A stretch of 55,943 nt of DNA from Thraustochytrium sp. TN22 (taxonomy: Eukaryota; Sar; Bigyra; Thraustochytrida; Thraustochytriidae), in contig JABLUY010000241.1 in NCBI GenBank assembly GCA_013306675.1, positions 1 to 55,943 on the forward strand, in the 5' to 3' direction. The position numbers and the translations under genes are program-made. The notes below the pieces were generated by a model. It saw nothing but the letters and a program-made list of their open reading frames with translations. It was not told where the DNA came from and made no database searches. Each line of letters begins with the position of its first letter. The stretch's first letter is position 1. Positions 1-10,090 of the stretch are shown here, in pieces.

Positions 1-97
1 GCGCTGCGCTGCGCTGCGCTGCGCTGCGCTGCGCTGCGCTGCGCTGCGCTGCGCTACGCTGCGCTGCGCTGAGCGCTGCGCTGCGCTCCGCTGCACT
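1..97. repeat. (GCGCT)n pentanucleotide repeat
   Basis: Eleven perfect copies of a 5-bp unit run from the left edge to about position 55, followed by degenerate copies to about 97. The array ends 15 bases before the ATG of the FHA gene, so it forms that gene's leader or core promoter. Its left end is cut by the window. Confidence 0.9.
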
Positions 98-111
98 GCC
101 CAGGCAGCACC

Positions 112-3100
112 ATGGAGATGGCCGAGGGCGACATGCTGGGCCGGGTGCCGGTCTGGGACGACGGCGTGGCGGCCGACGGCGCCGTGAAGATCCCGCGGCG
201 GCCGAGCAGCGAGGCCGGGTTCGAGAGCGACCCGGAGGACCTGCTGGACCAGGAGCCGTCGCTGGTGCTGGAGACCTCCTTCGAGGACGGCCCGAGCCAT
301 GAGGCCTCCGAGGACGAGGACGCGCACGGCATGCACCTGTACGGGCCGCAGGCAAACGCGCTGGCAAGCGTGGATGCCGCCCGCGTAGATTACAGCGGCA
401 ACGCGTGGGGCGACGTGGTGATCGTGTCGCCCGAGGCCGCAGGGGCGGCGCCCTTTCTGAGCTCCGCCGTGCACGATGACAGCTTCCGCTGGCAGGCGAT
501 GGAGGAGGCGGACTCTTCGGCGCAGCGGCTGGCGCGACGCGGCCGCTTCGAGCGGCAGCGCGTGCGCGCCATGCCGCTGCGCGAGAACGGCCTGCTGGTG
601 TGCGGAGACAGCTGGGCGCCGCCGGAGTGGATCTGGCGCCCCAGCATGGCGATGCAGGACGGCTTCAACGCGCACTACGATGAGACCGTCAAGTCGTACG
701 GCCGCAAGCCGACGCTCGTGGGTGTGCGCGGCTGCGGCGACCTCTGCTTGTCGGTGCTGCCGAGCGTGTCGGGTGGTTACATGCTTACGCAGGAGCACAC
801 GCCGCCCACCTCGCAGGTGCTCCTGTGCCTGCACAAGAGCACGTGGCGCGACCGCCTTGTGCTGGAGGAGGGTATGCAGCTCGACCTCGGCTACAGCGGC
901 GCCGGCGCCTGCCGCTTGCACGTGGTGTCCATCTCGGGCGACCGGCGCCGTGCTGCGGACATCGAGGCGCTTGCTGGCCCGGCCGCCAAGTCAGCCCGCA
1001 AGCGGTCGCGGCGGGTGCGCTTCGGCACGACCACCGAGATCGACACCGGGCGCACCTTCGCGCTCTCGCCCGGCACCTCAGCGGCGGCGCAGGGCGAGGC
1101 GGCCGAGTCCGTCGAGGACGACATCATGTCCAACGCGCCCATCTGGGCCGGCTCCGGCGACCACGAGCGCGCCTCGCGCATGCTCATTGCAGCGCGCAAG
1201 AGCCGCGCCGCGGCCGGGCCTGCGGCCCGTAGGCCGCAGTGCAAGCTCGTGCTGCGCATCGAATTCGAGGGCGGGTCCTCCAAGACCGCCACCCTGTCGC
1301 CGCCCTTTGAGGACTTCCCCGTCAACGCGCACACGTCTTTCTCGCGTGGCGACCGCAACAAGCGCGAGCGCATGCTCACCATCGGGGGCGCCAAATCCTG
1401 TGACATTGTGCTCAAGGACTGCCCGGTGCGCATCGTCGCCACGATCGTGGCCTTCGACAAGGTCTTCACGCTGCTGTGCCCGCACCACCTATCGGACGCC
1501 TTCCAGCGAGGCCTGGAGCTCAACAAGTCTGAGTCGCTCTACGCGCGTCTCACATCCGTGCACCTGGTCCTGGACCCGTCGCGGCCCTGGCCCGTCTACG
1601 ATGGCGACGCCATTGTGGTGCGCGACCGCCACGCGCACGAGTCCTCGCTGCACAATTGCTGCACTGGCATGGAGCTTCTCGTGCGCCTGGCAGACCCGAC
1701 CGAGAAGCGCCGTCTCAAGCTCAACAAGTCCAACCTCGCGGACCTCGGCGTCAAGCAGGTGGCCGTAACGCCGCTCGGCATCAACAAGGAGAGCATCATC
1801 CAGCGGGCCGTCGTCACCAGCGAGCCCAAGGCCATCGTGCGCCGCCGCGGCCGCCAGGCCATCTCCGACCTCGCCCTCGAGGTGCGCGCGCCCGTGCGTG
1901 ACACCGCGTGGGACGGCTCCAATCACTGGCGCTACGGGGACACCGAGGCCTTTGCGCTCCAAGGCATCACCTCGGTCGCGGAGGCCACCATCGGGGCCAG
2001 CCGCCTCATGACGCTCTCCATCAACGACGCCAACATGAGCCGCTGTCACGCCACCATCTTCAAGAAGAGCGGCTCCAAGCCCGCCTTCATTATGGAGGCC
2101 AGCCGCTCTGCCGGCCGCAAGGCCGTGCTGCGCCTCATGGCGGCTAGTGCGCCGCCCGGCCTCACCGCACCCGCCTCGCCTCCGCACCTGCTGCTCGCCG
2201 GTGAGGTCTTCCGCGTCGGCGCCAGCGAGTTCAAGGTCATCGGCTTCACCAAGGATCCCGATGCAGGCGCTGGCGGCGCCGGCGGCACCGGCCGCACGTC
2301 GGGGCGCAGCTCCGGTCGCGCCGTGCAGCGCGTCGCCACCAACCGAAAGCACCGCTCCTCTCCGGACGACGCCGCCGCCGCCGGCACCGTTGCCGCCGCC
2401 GCCGCCGCCGACGCGGATGGCTACGCCTCGGACTCCAGCTCGCTGCCCGGCGGCCGCCTCAGCCGCCGCGGCGTCTCGCAGCGCGTGGTCGATAGCCTCA
2501 TGAAGATTGGCTCCAAGTTCTCCTCGCCACAGGACGAGGCTGCCGTCACCGCAGCCAACGGCGTGGCCGCCCTCGACTCGGGCCTTGTCGGCGGCGAGTT
2601 CGCCCGCATGCGGCCCGTGCGGGCCGCCGCCGGCCTCCCTTGGCCCGACGAGGACGACGAGGACGACGAGGATGATGAGGACGGCGATGCGCGCACGCGC
2701 GCCGAGAAGGAGCGCAGCTCCGTCCGCCGCCTCGAGGAACGCTACATGGAGGAACGCCTCGCGCAGATCGAGAGCACGCAGTTCCAGGAGCTCCAGTCCG
2801 AGGGCGACGAGCACATGCAGCACAAGCTCGACACCTTGGGCTCCATCCCGCTCGTGCGCCACATGCCCAACCAGGACGATCCCTCCAACTGCATCAACAT
2901 CGTATCCTCTTACCGCGACGAGGAGGGCGGCACCGAGGTGCACATCACCAACAACGTTGACAAGAGCTTTGGGTTCGCCCGCGTCGACGAGTACAACGAC
3001 GTGCTGGACGCCTTTGGCCTCGACAAGGACACGCGCGCCATCACCTTTCCGGACCTCGAATCCTTCATGATCGTCCAGTGCATCAAGGGCCCACTGCAGC

Positions 3101-3696
3101 GCCGCATCTTCCTCATCGATCAGAATGAGTGCACAATCGGCGGCTGCCCGTCCTGCTCCATCCCAGTTCCCAACGATCCGCTCATCTCCTCGTTGCACTG
3201 CCGTATCGTATACAATTCCGTCGAGGAGCACTGGCGCCTGATCGACTGCAGCTCGCGCATGGGCACCTTTCTGCGCACTGTCGCCGGTGAGGACGGCATT
3301 TACCTGCAGCCCGGCCAGCGCTTCCTCATCGGCAAGTCGCAGCTCCGCGTTCTTGGCCGCCCCAAGCAGTCCGTGCGGACCCTGCGCGGCCCTGGCTTTC
3401 GCAAGCAGATCCGCTCCGTCGCCTCCGCTGCCATGCGCCGGGGCAGCTTCTCCCAGCTCAATCGCACCCTCTCCGCGCCGGCGCGCTCTTCCATCACCGG
3501 GGACCTGCTCACCAACAAGCAGTACGCCGAGGCCACGTCTGCCTCGCTGCGAGCGGCGCTCTATGACACGGCTGAGCCCCTCAGCGACGCCGACCCAGCC
3601 TCCTCGGACCACTCGGACACCGATTCTTTGGGCCAATCCTCCATCAAGAACGCCTCCAAGTCCAAGGCCAACGGCTGCGGCTGCGTCATCGCGTAA
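112..3696 (+). CDS. Multi-FHA-domain protein with C-terminal CaaX box
   Basis: The product has 1194 residues. FHA domains bind phosphothreonine peptides in signalling scaffolds. The clearest FHA lies at about 995-1085: TIGGCPSC, then S-S-L-H, then M-G-T where N-G-T is usual. A second lies at about 608-715 (ATIGASRL, S-R-C-H) and a weaker one at about 385-510 (TIGGAKSCDIVL). Residues about 190-280 may be a further degenerate copy. An Asp/Glu run at about 845-860 leads into a charged coiled coil (863-905). The protein ends G-C-G-C-V-I-A: Cys-Val-Ile-Ala fits a CaaX prenylation box, with a second Cys two residues upstream that could be palmitoylated and Lys residues before it. There is no signal peptide, so a cytosolic protein tethered to membranes is the natural inference. 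The start is the first ATG after the GCGCT repeat. The partner and pathway are unknown. Confidence 0.85.
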   Translation: MEMAEGDMLGRVPVWDDGVAADGAVKIPRRPSSEAGFESDPEDLLDQEPSLVLETSFEDGPSHEASEDEDAHGMHLYGPQANALASVDAARVDYSGNAWGDVVIVSPEAAGAAPFLSSAVHDDSFRWQAMEEADSSAQRLARRGRFERQRVRAMPLRENGLLVCGDSWAPPEWIWRPSMAMQDGFNAHYDETVKSYGRKPTLVGVRGCGDLCLSVLPSVSGGYMLTQEHTPPTSQVLLCLHKSTWRDRLVLEEGMQLDLGYSGAGACRLHVVSISGDRRRAADIEALAGPAAKSARKRSRRVRFGTTTEIDTGRTFALSPGTSAAAQGEAAESVEDDIMSNAPIWAGSGDHERASRMLIAARKSRAAAGPAARRPQCKLVLRIEFEGGSSKTATLSPPFEDFPVNAHTSFSRGDRNKRERMLTIGGAKSCDIVLKDCPVRIVATIVAFDKVFTLLCPHHLSDAFQRGLELNKSESLYARLTSVHLVLDPSRPWPVYDGDAIVVRDRHAHESSLHNCCTGMELLVRLADPTEKRRLKLNKSNLADLGVKQVAVTPLGINKESIIQRAVVTSEPKAIVRRRGRQAISDLALEVRAPVRDTAWDGSNHWRYGDTEAFALQGITSVAEATIGASRLMTLSINDANMSRCHATIFKKSGSKPAFIMEASRSAGRKAVLRLMAASAPPGLTAPASPPHLLLAGEVFRVGASEFKVIGFTKDPDAGAGGAGGTGRTSGRSSGRAVQRVATNRKHRSSPDDAAAAGTVAAAAAADADGYASDSSSLPGGRLSRRGVSQRVVDSLMKIGSKFSSPQDEAAVTAANGVAALDSGLVGGEFARMRPVRAAAGLPWPDEDDEDDEDDEDGDARTRAEKERSSVRRLEERYMEERLAQIESTQFQELQSEGDEHMQHKLDTLGSIPLVRHMPNQDDPSNCINIVSSYRDEEGGTEVHITNNVDKSFGFARVDEYNDVLDAFGLDKDTRAITFPDLESFMIVQCIKGPLQRRIFLIDQNECTIGGCPSCSIPVPNDPLISSLHCRIVYNSVEEHWRLIDCSSRMGTFLRTVAGEDGIYLQPGQRFLIGKSQLRVLGRPKQSVRTLRGPGFRKQIRSVASAAMRRGSFSQLNRTLSAPARSSITGDLLTNKQYAEATSASLRAALYDTAEPLSDADPASSDHSDTDSLGQSSIKNASKSKANGCGCVIA

Positions 3697-4183
3697 GAAG
3701 AGACGATCACGACCATGTCATGGAGCTTCTCCGTGGCGCTTGATCCTGACCATTGTTGTTGTTGATGTTGTTTGTTGATGATGAAGATGTTGTTGTTGTT
3801 GTGGACGAAGATGATGTTGAAGATGAAAATGCTGTTCAAGGCGATGATGATGATGATCTTCAAGGTGATGACGCGTCTCTGTGCGTGTCAGCGACAGCGC
3901 AGTAGCCACATGCTTGGCAGTGGTTCTGACTTGTAGTTTCTTGGTGCCCACAAACTCGCAACACACATGATGTGCAAGCGTGCGCCACCGGCATGGCGTC
4001 GGCATGAGCGGGTTGATTAAAAGTTAGTACCAGTGAATCATCATGTGAGTCAGTTGGTCGTTGGTCGCCCTCGCCCTCGCCAACGGCGGCGAGCAGGCAC
4101 CTCCTCCTCTCCATCAGGCTGCCTCCACACGCAAGTCTCCAGCCAGCGGCCCAGCGCGAACGGCAGCGCGCGCCGCGTGCGGG

Positions 4184-4231
<48 letters not shown>

Positions 4232-4232
4232 A
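4184..4232. repeat. (GGC)n trinucleotide repeat
   Basis: About sixteen uninterrupted GGC units lie in the spacer, 135 bases before the fucosyltransferase ATG, presumably in its promoter or leader. They are not in a supported reading frame. Confidence 0.9.
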
Positions 4233-4332
4233 GCCTACCGGAAAGGGCTGGAGCGAAGCAGCGGAGCGCGCGCGCGGAGGCCGCTGAGCTCATCCAGTCC
4301 GGGCCAGGAAGGGACCAGCTAGGCTAGGCCTG

Positions 4333-4348
4333 GTGGCACCAGTGCCAC
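4333..4348 (+). promoter_or_regulatory. Perfect hairpin just upstream of the start codon
   Basis: GTGGCAC-CA-GTGCCAC is a 7-bp perfect inverted repeat with a 2-base spacer. It ends 18 bases before the ATG at 4367. It could fold in the mRNA leader or be a dyad protein site. Function is unknown. Confidence 0.4.
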
Positions 4349-4366
4349 GCAGCGCACCAGACCACG

Positions 4367-6103
4367 ATGGGCGGCGTCCGCATCCTGATCGTGCTCGTGG
4401 CCGTGCTGATATGCCTCACGGTCTGGGTTCTGCTTCTTGAGAACAAATTGGAGGAAGGTCTCGTCACGGACAATATCGTCACGACGATCCTCTTCACGAC
4501 AGATGGGGCGCAGCCTGTTGGCGGGGGGCCGCTGGGGCTGGACGCCGCCTCGCCCGATCCGCCTGCCCTGCGGCAGCAGCAGAGCGACGATGGCAACGAC
4601 GAGGCGGACGAGGACGACGACGAGGCGGACGAGGTGGACGAGGAGATGTCCCCGACCGAAACGATCACGGTCGCGTACTGCTCCTATGTGGGCAAGTACC
4701 GCACCGACATGCCGAGCGGCGCCGCCAAGTGGTACGCGGAGCAGGTGGCCGGCGGTATGCAGGACCTAGGCTACCAAGTCCGGCTTATCCCATGCGCCCC
4801 CGACGAGAAGTACATTGAAAAGGAACTCAAGCGGCCAAACGCCACCGAGGAGGAGCGCTGGACGCTGCTCGGACTGCACGCCGACTTCCGCATCTGCTGG
4901 TTTGGCCAGACGAACGCGGTCAACGCGGCGGCTCGCATCAAGAAGGCCGCCATTCTGTCTGCAGATGCAGGGGATAGAGCCGGCTGGGACTCGCCAATCG
5001 ACAAGTACATGAAGTTCCCGCGAAAAGTGTCCTACGTTGGCGATCAGGTCACACACGCGCCCATCGGGCCGGTCTTCGTGCGCCGCAGCGGCGAGCCATG
5101 GATGCAGGCCGTCCGGGGAAACCAGCTCCAAGTAGATGGCAAGAAGGACCAGCTGGCACCTGAAAGCATCACCTTGTACCAGCCCATGGCCATTCTCTCG
5201 CTCGGCAGGCGAATGCTGCCCTCCATCGAGGGCGATTGGGTCAGCCAGTGGGCTCTCGACCACGGTTGCTGTTATCCGGCCGGTACTGGCATCCTTGACG
5301 TGGTCAAGCGGCCAGACGACTTTGACGCCGCCAAGCGGCTGCAGGAGAAACGCTACTTCACTTCGTACATACAGTCCAACTGTCACGCCCACCGTCACAC
5401 AACAGGCGTCAGGGGTGCCTTTTCCTATGAGCTGGCCGAGAAGGTTGGGCCTGTCACGCCTTTGGGCAAGTGCCCCCGGGCCAGTGAAGCCAAAGCGCTC
5501 CTGGGCCTTGACAAGGATGAGCTCAAGCGCCGCTACGACGAGCTGGGCAAGAAGTCGCTCATGGAGTCCCACGGTGCTCACAAGTTCGCCATCGTCTTTG
5601 AAAATGGCCCGCGCGATGGCTACATCACCGAGAAGATCGTGGACGCCTACCTGGCCGAAACCATTCCCATCTATTTCGGCCCGGACGCGCGTTCGCTCTC
5701 GCAGGTGCTCAATCCTGCCGCCTACGTGCACTGCGATGTGCCGGAGGATCTGGTCAATGATCACGTCATGGACAAGAACTTCAAGGAGATGTGCGAGCTG
5801 GACCCAGCGGAGACAAACAAGTATGCGTGCCAACTCAAGTTCGACCTCGCTTTGCGGGAGCGCTTGCGGCCGTACTTTACGCCCTGCATTGAGCGCGTGC
5901 GGGAGCTGCATACGGACGACGACAAGTACATCGACGCGCTCTCGCAACCGCTTGTCACCGAAGACCAGCTCAAGGATGGCCCATGGAACATGGAGTTCGT
6001 GGCGCAACACTTCCTCGACGTGCGCGCCTGGCTGCGAGCACAGACCTTGCCGAGCGCTGCTGCGCTCAGTCGCGTCGACGATCCAGCACTCATCAAGCTC
6101 TAG
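4367..6103 (+). CDS. GT10 family alpha-(1,3)-fucosyltransferase-like type II membrane protein
   Basis: This 578-residue enzyme probably transfers fucose from GDP-fucose to a glycan in the Golgi lumen. Residues about 5-24 form one hydrophobic signal anchor near the N-terminus, giving type II topology. An acidic, disordered stem (about 72-97) follows. The catalytic region carries the GT10 signature at about 405-430: F-E-N, then G-Y-I-T-E-K, then a P-I-Y-F-G-P segment, as in eukaryotic fucosyltransferases. Several Cys residues in the lumenal part could form disulphides. The start is the first ATG; it gives the anchor directly and sits after a 5' hairpin. The acceptor sugar cannot be read from the sequence. 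The gene is head-to-tail with the FHA gene and convergent with RIC1. Confidence 0.88.
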   Translation: MGGVRILIVLVAVLICLTVWVLLLENKLEEGLVTDNIVTTILFTTDGAQPVGGGPLGLDAASPDPPALRQQQSDDGNDEADEDDDEADEVDEEMSPTETITVAYCSYVGKYRTDMPSGAAKWYAEQVAGGMQDLGYQVRLIPCAPDEKYIEKELKRPNATEEERWTLLGLHADFRICWFGQTNAVNAAARIKKAAILSADAGDRAGWDSPIDKYMKFPRKVSYVGDQVTHAPIGPVFVRRSGEPWMQAVRGNQLQVDGKKDQLAPESITLYQPMAILSLGRRMLPSIEGDWVSQWALDHGCCYPAGTGILDVVKRPDDFDAAKRLQEKRYFTSYIQSNCHAHRHTTGVRGAFSYELAEKVGPVTPLGKCPRASEAKALLGLDKDELKRRYDELGKKSLMESHGAHKFAIVFENGPRDGYITEKIVDAYLAETIPIYFGPDARSLSQVLNPAAYVHCDVPEDLVNDHVMDKNFKEMCELDPAETNKYACQLKFDLALRERLRPYFTPCIERVRELHTDDDKYIDALSQPLVTEDQLKDGPWNMEFVAQHFLDVRAWLRAQTLPSAAALSRVDDPALIKL

Positions 6104-6160
6104 TCCCTAAACCTTAGCTGTTGCTTGCGTGCGTGTTCTGTTCTGAATTCACATCACTGC

Positions 6161-6201
6161 ATCATGATCATGATTCTGATCATGATTCTGATCATGATGA
6201 T
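6161..6201. repeat. Palindromic tandem repeat, unit GATCATGATTCT
   Basis: Three 12-bp units (6166-6201, last one diverged) follow the perfect 14-bp palindrome ATCATGATCATGAT at 6161-6174. It lies 58 bases after the fucosyltransferase stop and may mark the mRNA 3' end. Confidence 0.75.
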
Positions 6202-6308
6202 CATCATCGCCATCTCCATTTTTGGGGGCTGGGGCTAAGCTAACAACTAAGGGAAAACGTACAGAAGCGCGCGTCCAAGGAGCGCTCTTGTACTCGTGAT
6301 GAGTCCAC

Positions 6309-6326
6309 GGTGCATCTTGCTGCACC
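6309..6326 (-). terminator. Inverted repeat downstream of RIC1 stop
   Basis: GGTGCA, a 6-base loop, then TGCACC lie 55 bases beyond the RIC1 stop on the minus strand. The distance matches similar dyads after other genes here. A role in 3'-end formation is inference. Confidence 0.35.
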
Positions 6327-6380
6327 TGGAGGCGTCCAGTCAGCCGGGCTGTGCATTGCCTGCGTCAGCACCGATCGAGC

Positions 6381-7220
6381 TCAGGCGAGCTTGGTGAGGC
6401 GAAAGGCGTCGAGCTCGGCGAGCAGAGCGTCGTCCTCGTAGAGGCGGGCCGCGTGGGCGAGGGACGCGATGCGGCGGGATGATTTGCCGGGCGAAAAGTA
6501 GTCGGCCACCACCATGCTGCCAGCAGCCGTGCGCAGGTCGCCCGCATAGATGGCGTCGTTAAAGATCTGCTCCGGATTGCCAGCCCAAGTGAAGAACATG
6601 TCCCACCGGCTAGTCTCCATCTTGCGCGCACACGTCACAACGAGGGCGTCGTAGGCGCGCGAGTCGAGGATCGCCGCAATCTTGCCCTTTCGCAGCAGGG
6701 AGATGACCTCCGGGAGCAGGAAGCGGTGCTCGGTGGGGAGCTCGTCGCGGAACTTAAAGTCTGTCTCGATCGTATTGAACAGGAACAGATCCAGCGTCTC
6801 GCGGAAGAGCGGCAGGTGCGTGCTGGCCTGGACCAGTACCTGTGAGGCCAGGTCGCGGCGCTGCGCCTGGACGAGCCACTGCAGGATGCCGTGCGTGGTG
6901 GGGCTCACTCGCACGGACATTTCATAGCACGGAAGACGGTCCTGCGTGACGTTGCGAGACCGCTGCGAGATGCCGACCACGAGCCCGTGCGTCTCCAGCA
7001 CGCCGAGAGGAAGCACGTCCCAGTACGCATCCGCGCATCGCGTGTTGATGAACTCAGCATCCGGGTCCAGCGCAGGGAGCCAGAGTCGAAGCCCGCGGGC
7101 GTCAAGGATCCAGATAGAATACAGGAGGACCGCAGGCAGCTTGGGCACCGCTTCGTATGCGAGCTGGCCCGAAGCCGTGCGCCGCAGCGGCGGCAGGTCC
7201 ACGAGGACTTGACCACTTCC

Positions 7221-7253
<33 letters not shown>

Positions 7254-9743
7254 GCTGCTCGTACGGTTCATCTGGCCATTGCTATCAGCGTGGGCGCCTT
7301 CAGCCCGGTCGCGGCGCACACTCTGCTCCAACATAATGTCCAGTACGATGTCGTCACTCTGGTCGATCTTGGCCCAGGACTGCGGCATGATACGAAAGAC
7401 GCCCGAGCACACCTTGCGGCACTGGCCCTCATCCGTGTCAACCGCATACAGGTCGCCCGAGCTACTGAGCACAGCGCACTTGGGGAACTTGATGGGCGCG
7501 CCGGCGCGGCGCGTCGCACCGCATGGCATTGCAGCCAGCGACATGGGCACCTCGACCTGGTCCGCCTCGTCGACGTCGGCGAAGCGCAGAGGCACGGTCT
7601 GCACAAGGTGGATGGCGACCTGCGTAGCCGCGCCCGCGCTAATGCCGGCATGGTGGCTAGCGGACGACGCCCGCCGAAAGATGAAGTGCCGGCGTGCCTG
7701 CTTGCGCGTTGCGGTGTCCGCCCCGCTGTCGCCACTGAGCCCGCTGTCGGTGCTGGCCTCGCGGGCACGAGCGCGGCGCGAGTCCGCCTGCGCGTCGGCG
7801 GCGGCGGAGCGTGCCAGCACGTCGTCCTCGCCCTCCGAGGCAGAGCCCGGGTCCTCAAAGACGGTCGCCGGTACGCTGGCGTCGCCGCCCGGACGCTGCG
7901 CCGCCGCCTGCATGTGGAACACGCAGAGCTGCGACTGGAACTGCATGACGAGCACGCTCTCCGCGTAGAGCGCGTCCACGGCCGTGGGACGGCCCGGCAA
8001 GTGGACCCGGCCGAGTGGACGCGCGCTGGACGCCTCGCTGGGGGCGTAGCAGACGAGCTCCCAGGCGCCGGCACGCGGATCCCACTGCACGACGCAGACG
8101 AACTCGTCGCCCCACCACACTAGCAGCAAGCAGGGCGTCCCCTGGCTTTCCAAACCGGACGCCACGATGGCCCAGCGCTTCGTTGTGTGCGAAAAGACTG
8201 CGACGCCGTGCGAGCCGGCCACGGCCAGCATGTTGCCACTGAGGCTGCTGGCGACGAAGCGCAGCGGCCAGTTGTCGCGCAAGAACGCAGCAGGCGGATC
8301 CACACGGCGCCAGGAGAGCGCATTGACATCCCATTCCTGGTTTTGCAGCGTGAGCACGTAGTTCCAGCCCTGCAGGCACATGGCCGTGGTGCCGCCGACC
8401 GCCTGGTGCGTGGCCGTGCAGCTCTTGACGAACTCCTGGATGGCCAGGCGATATCCGCCGCCTCGGGGGACCTCGCCTGAGTGTATTGGCATGGTGACGA
8501 GCGCGCACCCGCGCAGGGCCCAGGTGCAGAGCGGTTTGGTCACCACGTCGTCCGCCAGCACGCTGGACGCGAAGAGCAGGGAGGTGGCTTTGCAGCCCGT
8601 GCTAGACCAGACCATGAATCCGACGTCTGCGTGGCCGACTACGAAGAAGTCGCTCCCGTCCGGGGCCCACCGCACAAGGGAGGGCGTGGCGAAGTCGCCG
8701 CCGCTGCGGCGCGTGGCGACACGCGCCTCGAGGTGCTGCGGCAGTTCGTGGATCGGGAAGGCAATCCTGCGCAGCGCGCGGTGCGTGTGCCTGCCCACGG
8801 CATAGACGCCGACCGTGCCAAGCCTAAAGCCAACGAGCGCGAGGGGCCGCGACCTGTGCATGGCCACCGAGACGGCGTCCTTCTCGCAAAGGTGGTAGGT
8901 GTGCGCTGAGGCCGCCGCTGAGGCCGCCGAGGCTGCCTCGTCACCGCCGGCACGGGCCAGCACGCCAGCGCACCCGGTCGCGCTCGTGAATCCGATGCGG
9001 TGTTGCCAGCCTAGTGAAAGTTGCGTGATGGTGGCCTTGGCCGCCGTGCCGGGCATCACGTTCACTTCCCGGTCCGTCACCACCTCGCCCGTCCACAGCA
9101 CGCGCGCCACGCTGCCACGCGAGGTGCCCATGAGGAGCCAGAGCCGCTGCTGCACGACCGAGTGCAAGGCGATCGGATCGCCCTCTACCGTGCTCTTCAC
9201 GGACGTGCGGAAGCGCACGTCGCGCAGGTACGCAGCGGGCTCGTCGCGCGCCCCGCCCGTGAGACCGCCGACGCCGCCGCCCACACCGCTTCCACCGCCG
9301 CCCGCGCCCCCGCTTCCCGACAGGAGGCCGCCCAGGCCGCTGACATCGGCCCAAGCCGGCGGGGAGAGCCGCACGGCCGCCTCGCCGCGGCGACCCACAT
9401 CGTAGAACTCGGCCACGCCGAGCGAGTTGCAAATAACAAAGGCTGACGCGTCCGCCTTCCAGGCCGCCTGGTGCACGTCCACCACGCTCGGCCCGAACGA
9501 GGGCCGCGCGCACTGGCCCACGGGCGTCCAGTCTCGCTCCCCGTTGCACGCCAGCACCGTCACGAAGCTCGACCCCACGCACAGCACCAGGTCGCCGTTC
9601 GCCGACGCTTCCACCAGCAGCAGCCGTTCCGCCTCATTCTCCGCCTTCGCCTCGTTCTCCGCCTGCGCCGCTCCCGCCTGCGCTGCGCGCGCGACCCGCG
9701 CCGCGTCCACGCGCAGCAGGTCCGGCGGCCCCAGCGCCAGCAT
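6381..9743 (-). CDS. RIC1: RIC1-like subunit of the Rab6/Ypt6 guanine nucleotide exchange factor
   Basis: This 1120-residue protein corresponds to RIC1, which with RGP1 activates Rab6/Ypt6 at the Golgi for retrograde traffic. The N-terminal two thirds have beta-propeller character. Within it, a segment with W-R-R-V-D, D-N-W-P-L-R-F and K-R-W resembles the W-R-V...S-N-W-P-I-R-F region of animal RIC1. The C-terminal helical part (about 900-1090) has C-A-R-K-M-E-T-S-R-W and G-N-P-E-Q-I-F, matching C-A-R-K-T-E-Y-A-L-W and G-N-P-K-D-L-F of the family. It stops soon after this, so it is shorter than animal RIC1 (about 1400) and near yeast Ric1 in length. A Ser run comes from a CTG repeat at about 7223-7260. 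The start chosen is the first Met that avoids a tetranucleotide-repeat-encoded leader; an in-frame extension upstream is low complexity. Confidence 0.85.
7223..7262. repeat. (CTG)n run inside RIC1
   Basis: About eleven CTG-type triplets on the plus strand encode a poly-Ser stretch on the minus strand, in a loop between the propeller and helical parts of RIC1. Length variation would keep the frame. Confidence 0.8.
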
Positions 9744-9768
9744 CCTGGCCGCCTGCCTGCCCTGCTGT

Positions 9769-9770
<2 letters not shown>

Positions 9771-9811
<41 letters not shown>

Positions 9812-9820
9812 CTGCCTGCC
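9771..9820. repeat. (GCCT)n tetranucleotide repeat
   Basis: About twelve GCCT units, slightly interrupted at both ends, lie 28 bases upstream of the chosen RIC1 start codon. If RIC1 translation began further upstream, this run would encode a repeated G-R-Q-A peptide. Confidence 0.85.
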
Positions 9821-10017
9821 CAGCTGCTCGCCTGCTCGCGCCTGCCCGCCTCCCTGCGGCCGCGCGCCGCGCGCGCCCCGCCGCCGCCGCGCCCGCGCCG
9901 CCGCCGCGCCGCCTCGCCGAGCTCGCTTTTGAAAAGCCAAACGCTACTGCCGCCGGCGCTGGCCCGCATCCATCTATCCGCCCATGATCCATGGACAAAA
10001 CCCGGCCAGCTCCCGGT

Positions 10018-10056
10018 CCGAGTCCGAGTCCGAGTCCGAGTCCGAGTCCGAGTTGA

Positions 10057-10089
<33 letters not shown>

Positions 10090-10090
10090 G
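10018..10090. repeat. Hexamer arrays CCGAGT and CCCGAG
   Basis: About six CCGAGT units (10018-10053) are followed by about five CCCGAG units (10059-10090). They lie between the divergent RIC1 and TMEM260-like starts. Confidence 0.85.

Larger units (their letters stand above)
3697..4366. other. Spacer, FHA gene to fucosyltransferase gene
   Basis: No gene is seen. The first part is AT-richer and built of GTT/GAT-type low complexity (about 3750-3860), probably the 3' UTR of the FHA gene. A short perfect inverted repeat (CCATG-T-CATGG, 3714-3724) lies just after its stop. The second half is GC-rich leader of the next gene with a GGC trinucleotide run. Confidence 0.6.
6104..6380. other. Convergent 3' spacer, fucosyltransferase / RIC1
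   Basis: No gene is seen. This short AT-richer spacer holds the 3' ends of two convergent genes. It contains a palindromic 12-bp tandem repeat (6161-6201) and a 6-bp hairpin (6309-6326), each about 55-58 bases beyond one of the two stop codons. Confidence 0.7.

Noticed and set aside
1489-3636. 715-codon minus-strand frame opposite the FHA gene
   Set aside because: It is a shadow of a well-supported FHA frame; the composition is Ala/Gly/Arg/Val with no recognisable domain.
6161-6201. Possible CRISPR-like or replication-origin repeat
   Set aside because: There are only three short palindromic 12-bp units without spacers, and the genome is eukaryotic; a 3' UTR element is simpler.
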